Below are positions 44,480 to 54,795 of a stretch of 64,000 nt of DNA, in pieces. The notes under the pieces are model-generated. The model worked only from the letters and a program-made list of their open reading frames with translations. It had not been told where the DNA came from and searched no databases. Source of the DNA: Lichenostomus cassidix (lineage: Eukaryota; Chordata; Aves; Passeriformes; Meliphagidae); assembly GCA_008360975.2 (NCBI GenBank), contig VLJF02000046.1, forward strand, positions 2,604,001 through 2,668,000, in the 5' to 3' direction. The stretch's first letter is position 1, and each line of letters starts with the position of its first letter. The position numbers were made by a program, and so were the translations under genes.

Positions 44480-46940
44480 CAATCAAAACCACCACAGTGT
44501 CCCAGCTGGAGCAGCAGAGCCCAGCAGAGGCAGCCCATGGCCCCGGGCAGCACAGCCCCCGTGCTCTGCAGAGCAGCACCCCCAGCTCTGTGGGGCTGTG
44601 GGGAGCAGGGCAAGGGCTGCAGCAATGGCTGCTCAGGCCAGCACAGCCGTGTTGCCCTGGGAAAGGCTCTGTGGGCAGCTGGGATGTGCCAGGAGAAGAG
44701 CAGGAGCCCTTGTGTGTGTGCACAGGAGCCCTGGCAAGAGGCTGCCCTGGCCCTGGGGCTGTAGGAGCTGCCCAAGCTGAGCATCTCCTGAGCATTCCAG
44801 AGCCAGAGTCGCTGTCCCTGACCTGCAGTGCCTCCAATTCCTGCTGCAGGGCCAGGCAGGGCTGGGCTGCTCTGCAGGGCTGCAGATGGGACATGGATTT
44901 CAGTGCTGGGAGATGGAGAGAAGGAGCAGATTCCAGCAAGGCTGTGCCTGGGACAGCTTGGGAGCCACAGGAGCTTTAGCAGGGTGTGGGAAGAAGGCAG
45001 GAGTTGGGAATCCCACAGGAATTGGCCATTCCTCAGCCAAACACAGCTTTTTGTTTGAAGTAAACAAGGGAGGACAGAGGGACATGAGGAAAGCTTTGGG
45101 AGCTCCCAGGGTCAGAGGGAGGTGGGGAAATGGGGCAGTGGGTAAAGTCTGCAAGGGAAGCAGCACAGGCCTAGGCCAGGGGAGGAGAGCTGCAGTGGGG
45201 TGACCAAAGGCCTTGGTGGGGCTGGGACCACCCCCTGCCAGCAGCAATGACATTTGTGTCCCCTGGCTGTGGCTGCTGTCCCTGCCACTGAGGCCCATGA
45301 GAAGACACCAGTTCCTTCCAGCCCCAGGGCTTGTGGCCTCCTCCCCCAGCCCACAGAGCTTTGCAGGGCTCCTGCTGCTCTCCTGCCCTCACCATCCCAC
45401 ACCCCACATCCCACTGCTCCGGGAGAGCCACGAGCATCCTGTGAGGCCACCGATCCCCATTGCCAGGGCATGGGGGTCAGGCCTTGGCTGTCCTGCTTGG
45501 CCAAGCCCAGGCAGGGCTTTCACAGCCACATTGCAGAGTCCATTTCCCACCTGGAGCCGCTGGTGCCTCTGAGTTCTGCTTCCCCAGCCCTAGGGATGCT
45601 CTCCTTGGCTGCTCATTGCCCCCATGGTCTCTTGGCAGGGATGGCCTCAGTGGGGGCTGCTGACATCCTCAGCAACTTGGAGGTTGCTGAAGTATTTTAC
45701 TTCTCCAGAGGCTTTTTCAGCCTTCAGCTCTTCACTTCAGGAATTCAGTGCCAAAGGCTCATTAACATTTCAAAACACCCTAACCAGACAAGCTCCTGGG
45801 AATAATTTAAGTTTTCAATTGTTTTGAGGTTAATTATACAGGTTTCAGAAGTCTATTGGCAGTGAATATACTGTGTTTAAAACAATGTTGAGAGAATTGT
45901 TTTGCCCTGTTCAGTTTTCTTTTCCTATTTATAGATTGATATCAGTAATCTCCAATTGATATCGACCCCTACCATCTTCTAATGCAGTCTGAACAGCTAT
46001 GAAAATCAAGGCCCTTTATGGCTGACAATCAATCAGACTCTATCCCTAACCCCCTCCCCACCATTTCCCTCCTCCAAGCCCTGGGACTCAGAGCAGCTTT
46101 GTGCAAATCTCAGCTTCCTCCACTCCAGGCTGCACCTGCAGCTTTCAGCTCCTTGGCACAAACTCCCAGCTGCTTTCCTTGGAGAAGGAGCTGCCTGAGA
46201 CACAGAGGGATGTTCATTTATTGTCAGCAAACAGTAGCAAGGGAATGCAGAGCTCCATAAAAGACAGAAGTCCAGCCCAAGGAGTGCTGGGCAATGGAGT
46301 CACATCCAGGGGTGTCCCCAGGGCTCAGGATTGGGGCCACTTCAGTTAAATCTCTTTATTGCTGATCTGGATGAGGCACCGAGGGCACCCTCAGTCAGTT
46401 GCCAGGTGCCCCCAGGCTGGGTGAGAGTGTGGCTGTGCTGGAGGGCAGGAAGCTCTGCAGAGGGATCTGGACAGGCTGCAGCCATGGGCCCAGGACAATT
46501 GGATGAGGTTCAGCAAGGCCAAGGGCTGCGTCCTGCCCTGGGGTCACAACCACACCAAATCCCTGGCCGTGCCCTGGCCCTGATCCCCACAGCCTGTCCT
46601 GTTTGCTTCATCCCTCCGTTGCGAGGGACTTTGTGGGCCAAGGGAGCTCTGCTCTGGGGATGGAGGGAGGTGCAAGTGCAACCACTGGAGTGGGAACCAC
46701 AAGTGATCAGGTTTGTGTCCTTTGGGGTCAGGAACAGGTAAAACTTAGAGGCAAAGAAAAGTCTTTTGCTCACAACAAAGTTGAACAGGATACAATTTAA
46801 TAACCATCACAGCTCTTACCTCAGTAGTGTGATATGTCCCAGCAATATGTGGCCGCTCCACCATTCACAGCGGATTTCTGTACAAGACTAATTTTAGACA
46901 AAGATGATTCTATGATAGGTATAAACAGGATTATGGTGTT
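44480..46940. repeat. Duplicated block S, copy 3 (inverted)
   Basis: Reverse complement of 29990-32300 and 11330-13344, including the CR1 remnant at about 46290-46560. The outermost ~270 bp at 44480-44760 are not shared. It has the same frame disruptions between copies as elsewhere. Confidence 0.75.
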
Positions 46941-47180
46941 TTGTTAATATGCTGTGCCTGGGGTGGAGGTAAAATAGCTAAAACATTGCTCTATTGGCAA
47001 AGCTGTCAGCATTCTATATAGAATGGGGTCATGCTGCTTTTGCTCCCAGCCAGGGCCATTGCCATGGGGAATCCCCTGCAGGGGCAGACACTGCCATTTG
47101 TGCCTCTGGGATTCCATGAGATTCCTGCCAAGAAAAGCTCTCCTCCTCCTTGAAGCCCTTCATGGGCACAGAGGCCTGAG
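46941..47180. other. Junction DNA between blocks S and T
   Basis: No gene recognised. The right end (GAGGCCTGAGAGACCTTCC) is the empty site of the LTR found at 23977-24556. Confidence 0.5.
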
Positions 47181-48826
47181 AGACCTTCCCAGGACAGACT
47201 CAGGCCAAGGAGCCCTTGAGTCCCTCAGCCCCACATCGGTGTCTGCTGGAACTCAATCCCCCTCCCCATCCCACAGCAGCCCCACATTTCCCTCCTCCAG
47301 CCTTGGTCTCCAGCACAGCCATGGAGGCTCTTTTGGCTCTGCACTTTTCCTGCAGCCACCAAGGCCAGCTGAGCTCTGCATTTCCCACACTCAGCCCTGC
47401 CCAGCACAGGCAATGCCCAGCAATTCCTTGTCTGCTGCTGGCCTTGCTGTCACCCCTGGCAGCAGCTCTGTGTGCCCTTTGTGCCCCGCTGCCCCAGCCA
47501 TGGTGCCACAGCCCCCTGTGCAGCCCAGCCCAGGCCAGGAGCATTCCGGGTGGGAACAGCCCCTGTGCCGTGGTGCCCACAGCAGCCCCTGGGGCTCTGT
47601 GCCCCCATGGCCTCCCTGCTGGGCAGCCTCTCCAAGCTCCTGCACAGCCCGTGGCACCTGTGGGCCTTCCCAGCCAGCCCTGCCCCAGGCTCTGCCGGGC
47701 TCGGGGCCAGCAGAGAGGCCGGGCAGGGCTGGCCATTGCCGGGAACAGGCCCTGAGCCCCGCAGCAGGATGGAGCTGGGGCACAGCCAAACTCACCTGCA
47801 AACCTGGGCTGAGCAGCCAGGGCTGGCAACGGCTGGGGACAGAGGCTGGGGCTGACAAATGTCCTGGGCTCCCTCCCTGCTCTGTCCGTGCCACCAAGGG
47901 CACAGAGCAGCCTCCTCTCTCAGCCACTTGCCTGTTTTCCATGCCTTCCCCAGGCCCTGGCTCTGCCCCACAAGCCCTGGGCTCAGTCCTGCCCCTGCAC
48001 GCTCACACAGGCTGAGATGGACACTGATGGTTTCTCTGGCAGCTTCTCTCAGCCCAGCCCAGCTCCCTCCAAGCTCTGCCAGCTGCCCTGAGCTCTCTGC
48101 AGCACCAAGGGCCTCTCCCCAGCACAGCCCAGCTGCCTCTGGCCCCACAGCCCTGCTCAGGCCAGGCTGCTCTGGGCAGTGGCCCCACGGCCTCAGCCCC
48201 TCTGAAGGGCACAGCAGCAGCTGGAGCTGCCAGAGGACTCAGCCCCAGCCATGGGGGAATGTGCTTGGCCAAAGGAAAAGGAGGCTCCCTGTGTGCCCTG
48301 CTCTCCTGTCCAGGAGATGCTGAGAGCTCTGCAGCTCCTCCTGCCATCCCATCTCCCCAGATCAGCACAACAGCCCTGGCCTTGTGGCCATCAGGAGCTG
48401 TTCCTGCTCCAGGCCCAGGGCTCATCCCAAAGCTGGGGCAGACAGAAAGCTGTACCCATTTCTGTTCATTCCTGCTCAGATGAAAATGCATCCTCAGCAA
48501 CTTGGAGGCTCCCTCAGGAATTTGACTTCTCCAGAGGCTTGTTCAGCCTTCAGCTCTTCAGTTCAGGAATTCAGTAACAAAGGCTCATTAACATTTCAAA
48601 ACACCCTAACAAGATAAGGCTCTGGGAATTATTTAATTAAGTCTTCAGTTCTTCTGTGGTTAATTATAAAAATTTCAGAAGTGTATTTCAAGTGAATTAA
48701 CTATATTTAAAGACAATGCAGAGCAAATTGATTTGTCCTTTTTAGTTTTTTTTTCCTGTGTATAGGTTGGTTTCAACAATTTCCAATTGATATTGATCAC
48801 TAGCACCTCCTAATGCAGTCTGAACA
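47181..48826. repeat. Duplicated block T, copy 2 (most complete)
   Basis: 1.65 kb matching 24557-26100 and, inverted, 58560-60240. It carries frames over 300 codons on one strand that are serine, proline, cysteine and alanine rich, are not maintained in the other copies and have no domain. In the 58560 copy this block lies directly upstream of an MHC IIB leader exon, so it is probably duplicated MHC-flanking DNA. Confidence 0.75.
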
Positions 48827-49690
48827 CTCCCAGTTCCCCCAGTAGGCTTCTTATTATCACAGGATGATCACAGCCACTCCCAGATCTCAATTGCTCCCAG
48901 GATGCACTCAGTCATATCCAGTTAGTTCCAGTTGCTTGCAGTGTGATCCCAGTTTCCCTCTGTTGCTCTCAGAAGCCCAAAGTGAGGTCCCAGTTACTCC
49001 CGGTCAATGCCAGTATGATCCCAGTTCCCTCCAGTATGATCCTAGTCACTTCCTGCCACTCCCAGGATGATGCCAGTTGATCCCATCATGGTCCTAGTCA
49101 TGCCCAGTATGATCCCAAGATGACCCCAGTGCAGCTCCAGTTGCTCCCAGTATGAACCCAGTGACCCTGCACATGGTTCCAGTTGCTCTCTGTAATCCCC
49201 AGGAGGATTCCAAACACTCCCAGTGTGACCCCAGTCACTCCCAGACTCTCCCACTCTATCCTGGTTACTGTCAGCAGCATCCCAGTTGTTCCCAGTTGCT
49301 TCCAGAATGATCCCAGTTGCTCACAGCCACTCCCAGTCACCCTGAGGGTGGTCCCAGTCACTCCCAGGAGCTTCCAGTCACCTCCTGCATGATCCCAGTC
49401 ACTCCCAGTGTATCCCAGTTGCCCCCAACATGGTCCAAACTGCCCCCACATGCTAGTCACTCCCAGTAGGATGCCACTATGATCCCTGTTACCCTGTGTG
49501 ATCCCAGTCTCCCCCAGCATGCGCCCAGCTACTCCCACTGTGATCCCAGGATATCCCAGTTGTCCTCAGCAAGCTCGTAGTCATGGCCAGGCACTCCCAG
49601 TTGCCCCAGCACCGTTCCAGTTGCCCCCAGTACGAACCCAGTCACTGCCGGTATGCTCCCAGTACAGCCCAGTCCCTCCCAGTGCTGCCA
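48827..49690 (+). repeat. CCCAGT minisatellite, part 1
   Basis: Units of about 10-11 bp starting CCCAGT (CCCAGTATGAT, CCCAGTCACT, CCCAGTTGCT) run for ~0.86 kb. The same motif resumes at 50738. No coding content. Confidence 0.9.
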
Positions 49691-50737
49691 CTCCCGGGAT
49701 CCCCCACCCCTCTCTACATTCCCCCCTCCCGGATCTCCAGGCTCCCCACAGGAGCCCCAAGGGCTGCAACTCCCTGCCCAGGGTCCCCACCAAGGTCCAC
49801 TTTGGATCTGCAGCCCCCAGTTCTCCCTGTTTCCCTCTCGTTTTCCCCAGGCCGGGCTCCCCCTGTCCCCAGCGCTGGGCTGGGAGCAGCCGAGAGCCCC
49901 GCGCTGCCCATGCCGAGCTGTCCTGGCTGCATCCCCGCTCCTCCCGCGGCTGCAGGGCTTGGGGAACGGCGGAGGAGGAGGGAGGAGGAGGGAGAAGCGA
50001 TGGAGGAGGAGGATGCTGAGGGACTGAGAGATTAAGGAGGAGGAGAAGGTGGTCAAGGTGGAGGAGAGGGAGGTGGGTAGAGGAAGAGGAAGGGGAGGAG
50101 CAGGAAGAGGAAGAGGAAAAAGCTCACAGTTCCGGCGCTCTCTGAATTCGCCGCGCTCTCTGAATTCGCAGCTCTCTCTGAATTTGCAGCTCTCTCTGAA
50201 TTCGCAGCCCCCCAGACCATCGCCCCCCATCCCGCAGGTGCCCGGGGAGGGGGAGTTAACCCCAAATATCCTGGGGAGTCCCTGGGTTTGGGGGAAGATG
50301 TTTGGAGCTTGCGGGACTCCAAAGCCGAGCCGCAAATGTGCCTTGGGAGGATCCCGAGGGGTCCCCGGGAGGTGTTTTTTGGGAGGTCCCGGTGGCGGTG
50401 CCGGCAGAGTCCGGATGGGGGAGGGGGACACTGGTTTTGGGGACCCCTGGGAGAGCAGGGGGATGGGAGAAGCCCGGGACCCCTGGGATGGGGAGAGCAA
50501 GGGGGGCGATAGCGGAGCTGAGGGATCCCCGGGACCCTGAAATAGAGACACAGCGAGGGAACCTCCAGGAGCCCCAGCTGCCCTGAGCTGAACCCCAGAG
50601 AGAGGAGACCCCCAGAACCCCGAGGGGGCAACCCGGAGAGGGGAGACCCTGAGGTTCCCGGGACCCCTGGCAGGAGGGTCTGGGGGCTGGAGGGGTAGGA
50701 TGGCCAGGAAAGGGGCTCAGGGCTTTCCTCGATCCCG
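49691..50737 (+). promoter_or_regulatory. GC-rich, purine-rich presumed 5' region of a zinc-finger locus
   Basis: CpG-bearing DNA with long GGA-rich runs (49965-50120), sandwiched between two CCCAGT arrays and upstream of the zinc-finger pseudogene. I infer a former promoter and 5' UTR, since avian zinc-finger genes often start in such DNA. Open frames here (up to 340 codons, minus) are compositional. Confidence 0.4.
50136..50206 (+). repeat. Four 18-bp units around GAATTC
   Basis: GCTCTCTGAATTCGC-type units sit at 18-bp spacing, with GAATTC at 50144, 50162 and 50198 and a GAATTT variant at 50180. Confidence 0.85.
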
Positions 50738-52255
50738 GCAATGGCTGCTCCAGTATGAGCCCAGTTGCCCCCTGCCCATGTGGTCCCAGTTTGTTGGTCA
50801 CTCCCAGTATGAGCCCAGTCACTGCCAGTATGATGCTGGTCATTTCCACTCACTCACTGTAGGATCCCTTTTGCTCCCAGTATGAACCCAGTCACTCCCA
50901 GTCATATGATGCAATTTGCCACCAGTACAGCCCCTGTTGCTCCCAATTCCTTCCACTGTGGCCCAGTGTGTTCCCAGTTCTCCCAGTTGCCCCTAGTATG
51001 ATCCCAGTCTCCCCCAGCATGGAGCCAGTCACTCTCAGCTGCCCTATCATAATCCCAGTCACTCTCAGTATGAGTCCAATATGATCCCAGTCTCTCCCAG
51101 CAGGACCCCAGTCACTCCCATTTGCCCCCAGTTGCCTTCAGATTGGTCCCAGTTCCCTCCAGCACATTGCCAGTTGCTCCCAGTGTGGCCCCTGTATGGT
51201 CTCAGACACTCCCAGTATATCCCAGTTGCCCTCAGCATTCTCGTAGTCATTCCCAGTCACTCCCAGTTACCTCAATACAGTTCAGTTGCCCCCAGTATGA
51301 ACCCAGTCACTCCCAGTACATCCAAGCTGTCACCAGCATGCACCACCTCATTCCCAGTTCCTCCCAGTGTTTCCCCAGTAGGCTCCCAGCATGGGCCTGG
51401 TAGCTCCCAGTAACCCCCAATCAGAGTCCATTCACACCCACTATAATCCCAGCATGATTGCAGCTGCTTTCAGTATGATCCCAGTCACTTTCAGTATAAT
51501 TCCAGTCACTTCCAGTATGATCCCAGTGCCCCCACTCCCAGTGTGATTCCAGTATTTCCCCAGCATGGGCCCACTTGCTCCCAGTATACCCCAGCTGTGG
51601 TTCCAGTTGCTCCCTTTCACCCCCACTGTGGTTCCAGTCACTCCCAGTATGATCCCAGTGACTCCCTGTCTCTCCCAGTATACCCCAGCTGCCCCCAGCA
51701 TGCTCCCAGTCACTCCCACTTCCTTCCAGTTGCTTTCAGCATGATTCCAGTTGCTCATGGCCACTCCCAGTAAATCCCAGTATGATTCCAGTCACCCCCA
51801 ATGTGATCCCAGTCTCCCCCAGCATGGCCCCAGCTGCTCCCACTGTGATCCCAATATGATTCCAGTTGTTCCCAGCATGGTTCCAGTTGTTCCCTGTTCC
51901 TCCCAGTGAGATTCCAATTGCACCCAGTTGCCCCTGGTATAGTCCCAGTCTTTCCCTGTATCATCCCAGTCCCTCCCAGCAGGATCCCAGTCCTGCCCAG
52001 TTGCTCCCGGTGCAGACCCAGTCTTTCCCACTTGCTCTCAGTTGTCCCCAGCATGGTCTCAGCTGTTCCCAGTGTGGTTCTAGTCACCCCAGTATGGTTA
52101 CAGACACTGCCAGTATGTCCCAGTTGCCCTCAGCATGCCTGTATTCATTGCCAGGCACTCCCAGTTGCCCCAGTATGGTTCCAGTTGCCCCCAGTATGAT
52201 CCCAGTCACTGCCAGTATGATCCCAGTACAGCCCAGTCCCTCCCAGTGCTGCCAC
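50738..52255 (+). repeat. CCCAGT minisatellite, part 2
   Basis: About 1.5 kb of the same ~10-bp units as 48827-49690. Minus-strand frames read as repeats of the type GVTGSNWNHTG and are not a protein gene. Confidence 0.9.
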
Positions 52256-52676
52256 TGCTGGGATCTGGATTCTCTCCCAAAGCAGAGAATAAGGGGAGAA
52301 GGGACCCCAGGACCCCCAACGACCCCAGCATCCCGAACTGGGGAGACCAAAGAGGATGGAACTTCTGGGATTCCCAGGACTCCTGGCAGCCTGTGGAGTG
52401 CCAGGTCCACGTAGAGGGAGGGACCTCCAATACATGCAAGCCCCCCAGCAGCCTGGGCAAGGAGGAACCCCAGAACCCCAAAGTGGAGAGACCAGAGAGG
52501 GGGAGCTCCTGTGAGGCTTTTTGGGGCTGAATGTTGGTGTTTTGGAAGTTTCTATGGACTCCAGATGCACAGTGACTTCTAGAGATGGATTTGGGCAGGA
52601 GGAACCCCCAACCCCACATACTCAAACCTTGTTTTTCTCCCCAAACCAGGATTTCTCACTCCTGATCCTTTGCTAG
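52256..52676 (+). other. Presumed 5' UTR/intron DNA of the zinc-finger pseudogene
   Basis: Non-repetitive DNA with several CCCCAGAACCCC-like words. No other gene is recognised. Confidence 0.4.
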
Positions 52677-53395
52677 ATGGAGAAGGAAGCTGCGAGGAAG
52701 AGGATGATGCCCTGGGACACCCAGGCAGGTGAGGAGGAAGCCACTGCCCCTTTCCCTCTCTCTTCTCCTCTGTGGTCCAGCTCAGCATCACCCCTGGATA
52801 CAGGACAGCCCTGCTGCCAATGCTGTCCTGCTGGGGATGGACTGGGGGGATCTCCTTTCTCTTCCCTCCCTCCCTCCCTCCCTCCCTCCCTCCCTCCCTC
52901 CCTCCCTTTTCCCTTCTCCTTTTTACTTTCTGCCCTTGTTCATGCTGCTTCCTTCCTTCCTCCCCCAGAAAACAAATTTAGGACTGAGACCAGGGAGGAC
53001 AAATCTCTCCAGCAGAACCTCCTGGAAGAGGAAAAGCCATGGAGATCCCCCCTGAGGAGAAGCTCCAAACCTGTGCCAGGAAGGTGGCTGGAGCTCCAGC
53101 AGAAGCTCCAGCCTGATCCACCACCAGATGATCCACACAGGGGAACAGACCTACAAGTGCCTGGAATGTGGGAAGAGCTTCAGTTATGGCTCCAACCTGT
53201 TCTGTCACAGGAGGATCCACACTGGGGAGAGGCCCTACGAGTGTCCTGAGTGTGGCAAGAGCTTCTCCATGAGGTCTCACTTGACCAAAGATTGATGGAG
53301 CCACTGGTAGGGGAAGCCTTGTGAGTGCCTTGACTGCAGGAGGAGCTTTGTCCACTGCACCAACTTCATTCCCCATCAGAGGACCCACGTTGTGA
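52677..53395 (+). pseudogene. C2H2 zinc-finger protein pseudogene (avian multigene family)
   Basis: The family encodes nuclear DNA-binding proteins with tandem C2H2 fingers. Exon 1 (52677-52728) encodes MEKEAARKRMMPWDTQA and ends at a GTGAGG donor. A TCCCCCAG acceptor precedes 52969, and correct splicing keeps the frame into ENKFRTETREDKSLQQ. A small deletion after SSKP (near 53070) then shifts the frame, so the fingers lie in a different phase: a degenerate first finger, then [11 protein letters not shown] and [11 protein letters not shown] with HTGE linkers, then a TGA at 53293-53295. A third degenerate finger (CECLDCRRSF) follows the stop. Two proper fingers are far fewer than active relatives carry. 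It is a pseudogene unless the frameshift is an assembly error. Confidence 0.85.
52861..52912 (+). repeat. (CCCT)n microsatellite
   Basis: About 11 uninterrupted CCCT units lie in the intron of the zinc-finger pseudogene. Confidence 0.95.
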
Positions 53396-53524
53396 AGAGC
53401 CCTGGTGACCCACATTGCTGGTGATCCATGCTGGCAGGTGATCTCTTTATTCTGGTTTCCCATAGTGTAACACCCCATTCACTTCAATCCAGGGTCACTG
53501 CACTGCTCAAGGACAGGACTGGAG

Positions 53525-53845
53525 GGAATGGCTGGAGCTGAGTCAGGGCAGGTTTAGGGTAGAGCTGAGTCAGGGCAGGTTTAGGCTGGAGCTGAGTCAG
53601 GGCAGGTTTAGGTTGGAGCTCAGTCAGGGCAGGTTTAGGTTGGAGCTGAGTCGGGGCAGGTTTAGGCTGGAGCTGAGTCAGGGTAGGTTTAGGCTGGAGC
53701 TGAGTCAGGGCAGGTTTAGGGTGGAGCTCACCCAGGGCAGGTTTAGGTTGGAGCTCAGTCAGGGCAGGTTTAGGGTGGAGCTCAGTCAGGGCAGGTTTAG
53801 GGTGGAGCTCAGTCAGGGCAGGTTTAGGATGGATCTCAGGAAAGG
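53525..53845 (+). repeat. 27-bp minisatellite derived from CR1
   Basis: About 11-12 units of GAGCTGAGTCAGGGCAGGTT-TAGGCTG type, 27 bp long, so the frame stays open (ELSQGRFRL repeats). The core resembles the CR1 3' UTR word GGGCAGGTTTAGGTTGGA. The array runs straight into a CR1 tail, so it seems to be an expanded internal CR1 segment. Confidence 0.85.
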
Positions 53846-54050
53846 TTTCCCCAGAGGCTGCTCAGGCACTGACCAGCTCCCCAGGGAAGAGCTCACAGCT
53901 CCAAGGCTCTCTGAGCTCCAGGAGTGTTTGGTCACTGCTCCCAGGCCCAGGCTGGCATTTTGGTGTGTCCTGGGCAGGGCCAGGAGTTGGACTCAATGAT
54001 CCTGGTGGTTCCTCCCAGCTCAGACGATTCTGTGGTTCTGTGATCCCATG
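53846..54050 (+). mobile_element. CR1 3' UTR tail
   Basis: The words GTTGGACTCAATGATCCTGG and GATTCTGTGGTTCTGTGAT are the usual CR1 3' terminus. Confidence 0.8.
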
Positions 54051-54069
54051 ACCCTCGGAATGGGATGGC

Positions 54070-54483
54070 AAATGGTTGCCATGGAAATGGGCTGTGGCTC
54101 CAGGCCTGAGCTGGTGTCCATTGCAACCAGCCCTGGTATTGGGTCTCCATGGAGCTGCCAAGGTACTGACCATAGCAACAGGTCCTGGTGATGGTTGCCA
54201 TGGAAACTGATCATAGCAATGGATCCTGGTGATGGTTGCCATGGAAACTGACCATAGCAACAGGTCCTGGTGATGGTTGCCATGGGAACTGATCATAGCA
54301 ATGGATCCTGGTGATGGTTGCCATGGAAACTGACCATAGCAACAGGTCCTGGTGATGGTTGCCATGGAAACTGATCATAGCAATGGATCCTGGTGATGGT
54401 TGCCATGGAAACTGACCATAGCAATGGGTCCTGGTGATGGTTGCCATGGAAACTGACCATAGCAATGGGTCCTGGTGCTAAGG
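54070..54483 (+). repeat. 41-bp minisatellite of RFX X-box-like sites
   Basis: GTTGCCATGGAAAC starts at 54194, 54235, 54276 (one change), 54317, 54358, 54399 and 54440, exactly 41 bp apart, with a degenerate unit at 54074. Alternate units differ (CATAGCAACAGGTCC versus CATAGCAATGGATCC), giving an 82-bp higher-order dimer in part. The motif is a near-palindrome close to the RFX consensus. Confidence 0.9.
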
Positions 54484-54795
54484 AGCCAGTTTGTCACAGG
54501 CACTCAGAGGGGTTCCATGGGGTCATTCCAAGAGTCTCTAGGCTGCTCAAGAGCTGGAATGTCACTAGCAGAGACAAGGGTTCCATGGAGACCTCCCAGG
54601 GATTTCTGAGGATGACAAAGAGCCATGTGGTCACAGGCAGTCACAGATATTCCACGGTGACATCCCAGGGGACTTTGGGCTGCTCAGGCCCTGATCTGTC
54701 ACAGGCACTCACAGGAGCTCCACAGTGACATCCCAGGAGTCCCCAGGCTGTCAGAGAGCCAGCATATCACAGACACTCACAGGGACTCCTGTCAT
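54484..54795 (+). repeat. ~68-bp minisatellite
   Basis: Five imperfect units marked by TCAC...GGCACTCACAGG at 54494, 54562, 54631, 54699 and 54767 (spacing 68-69 bp), each followed by CATCCCAGGAGTCCC-like DNA. Confidence 0.85.

Noticed and set aside
47023..48015. 330-codon frame in block T, and its 315-codon antisense relative at 59247-60194
   Set aside because: Copies are on opposite coding strands relative to the block, with shifts in the copy at 24557 and no recognisable domain.
49529..50551. 340-codon minus-strand frame
   Set aside because: Spans the CCCAGT minisatellite and a GGA-rich tract. The composition follows the repeats.
53862..54465. 167-codon minus-strand frame with MATITRTCCYGQ-type repeats
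   Set aside because: Translation of the 41-bp minisatellite. The unit length is not a multiple of three, so the peptide simply cycles through frames.
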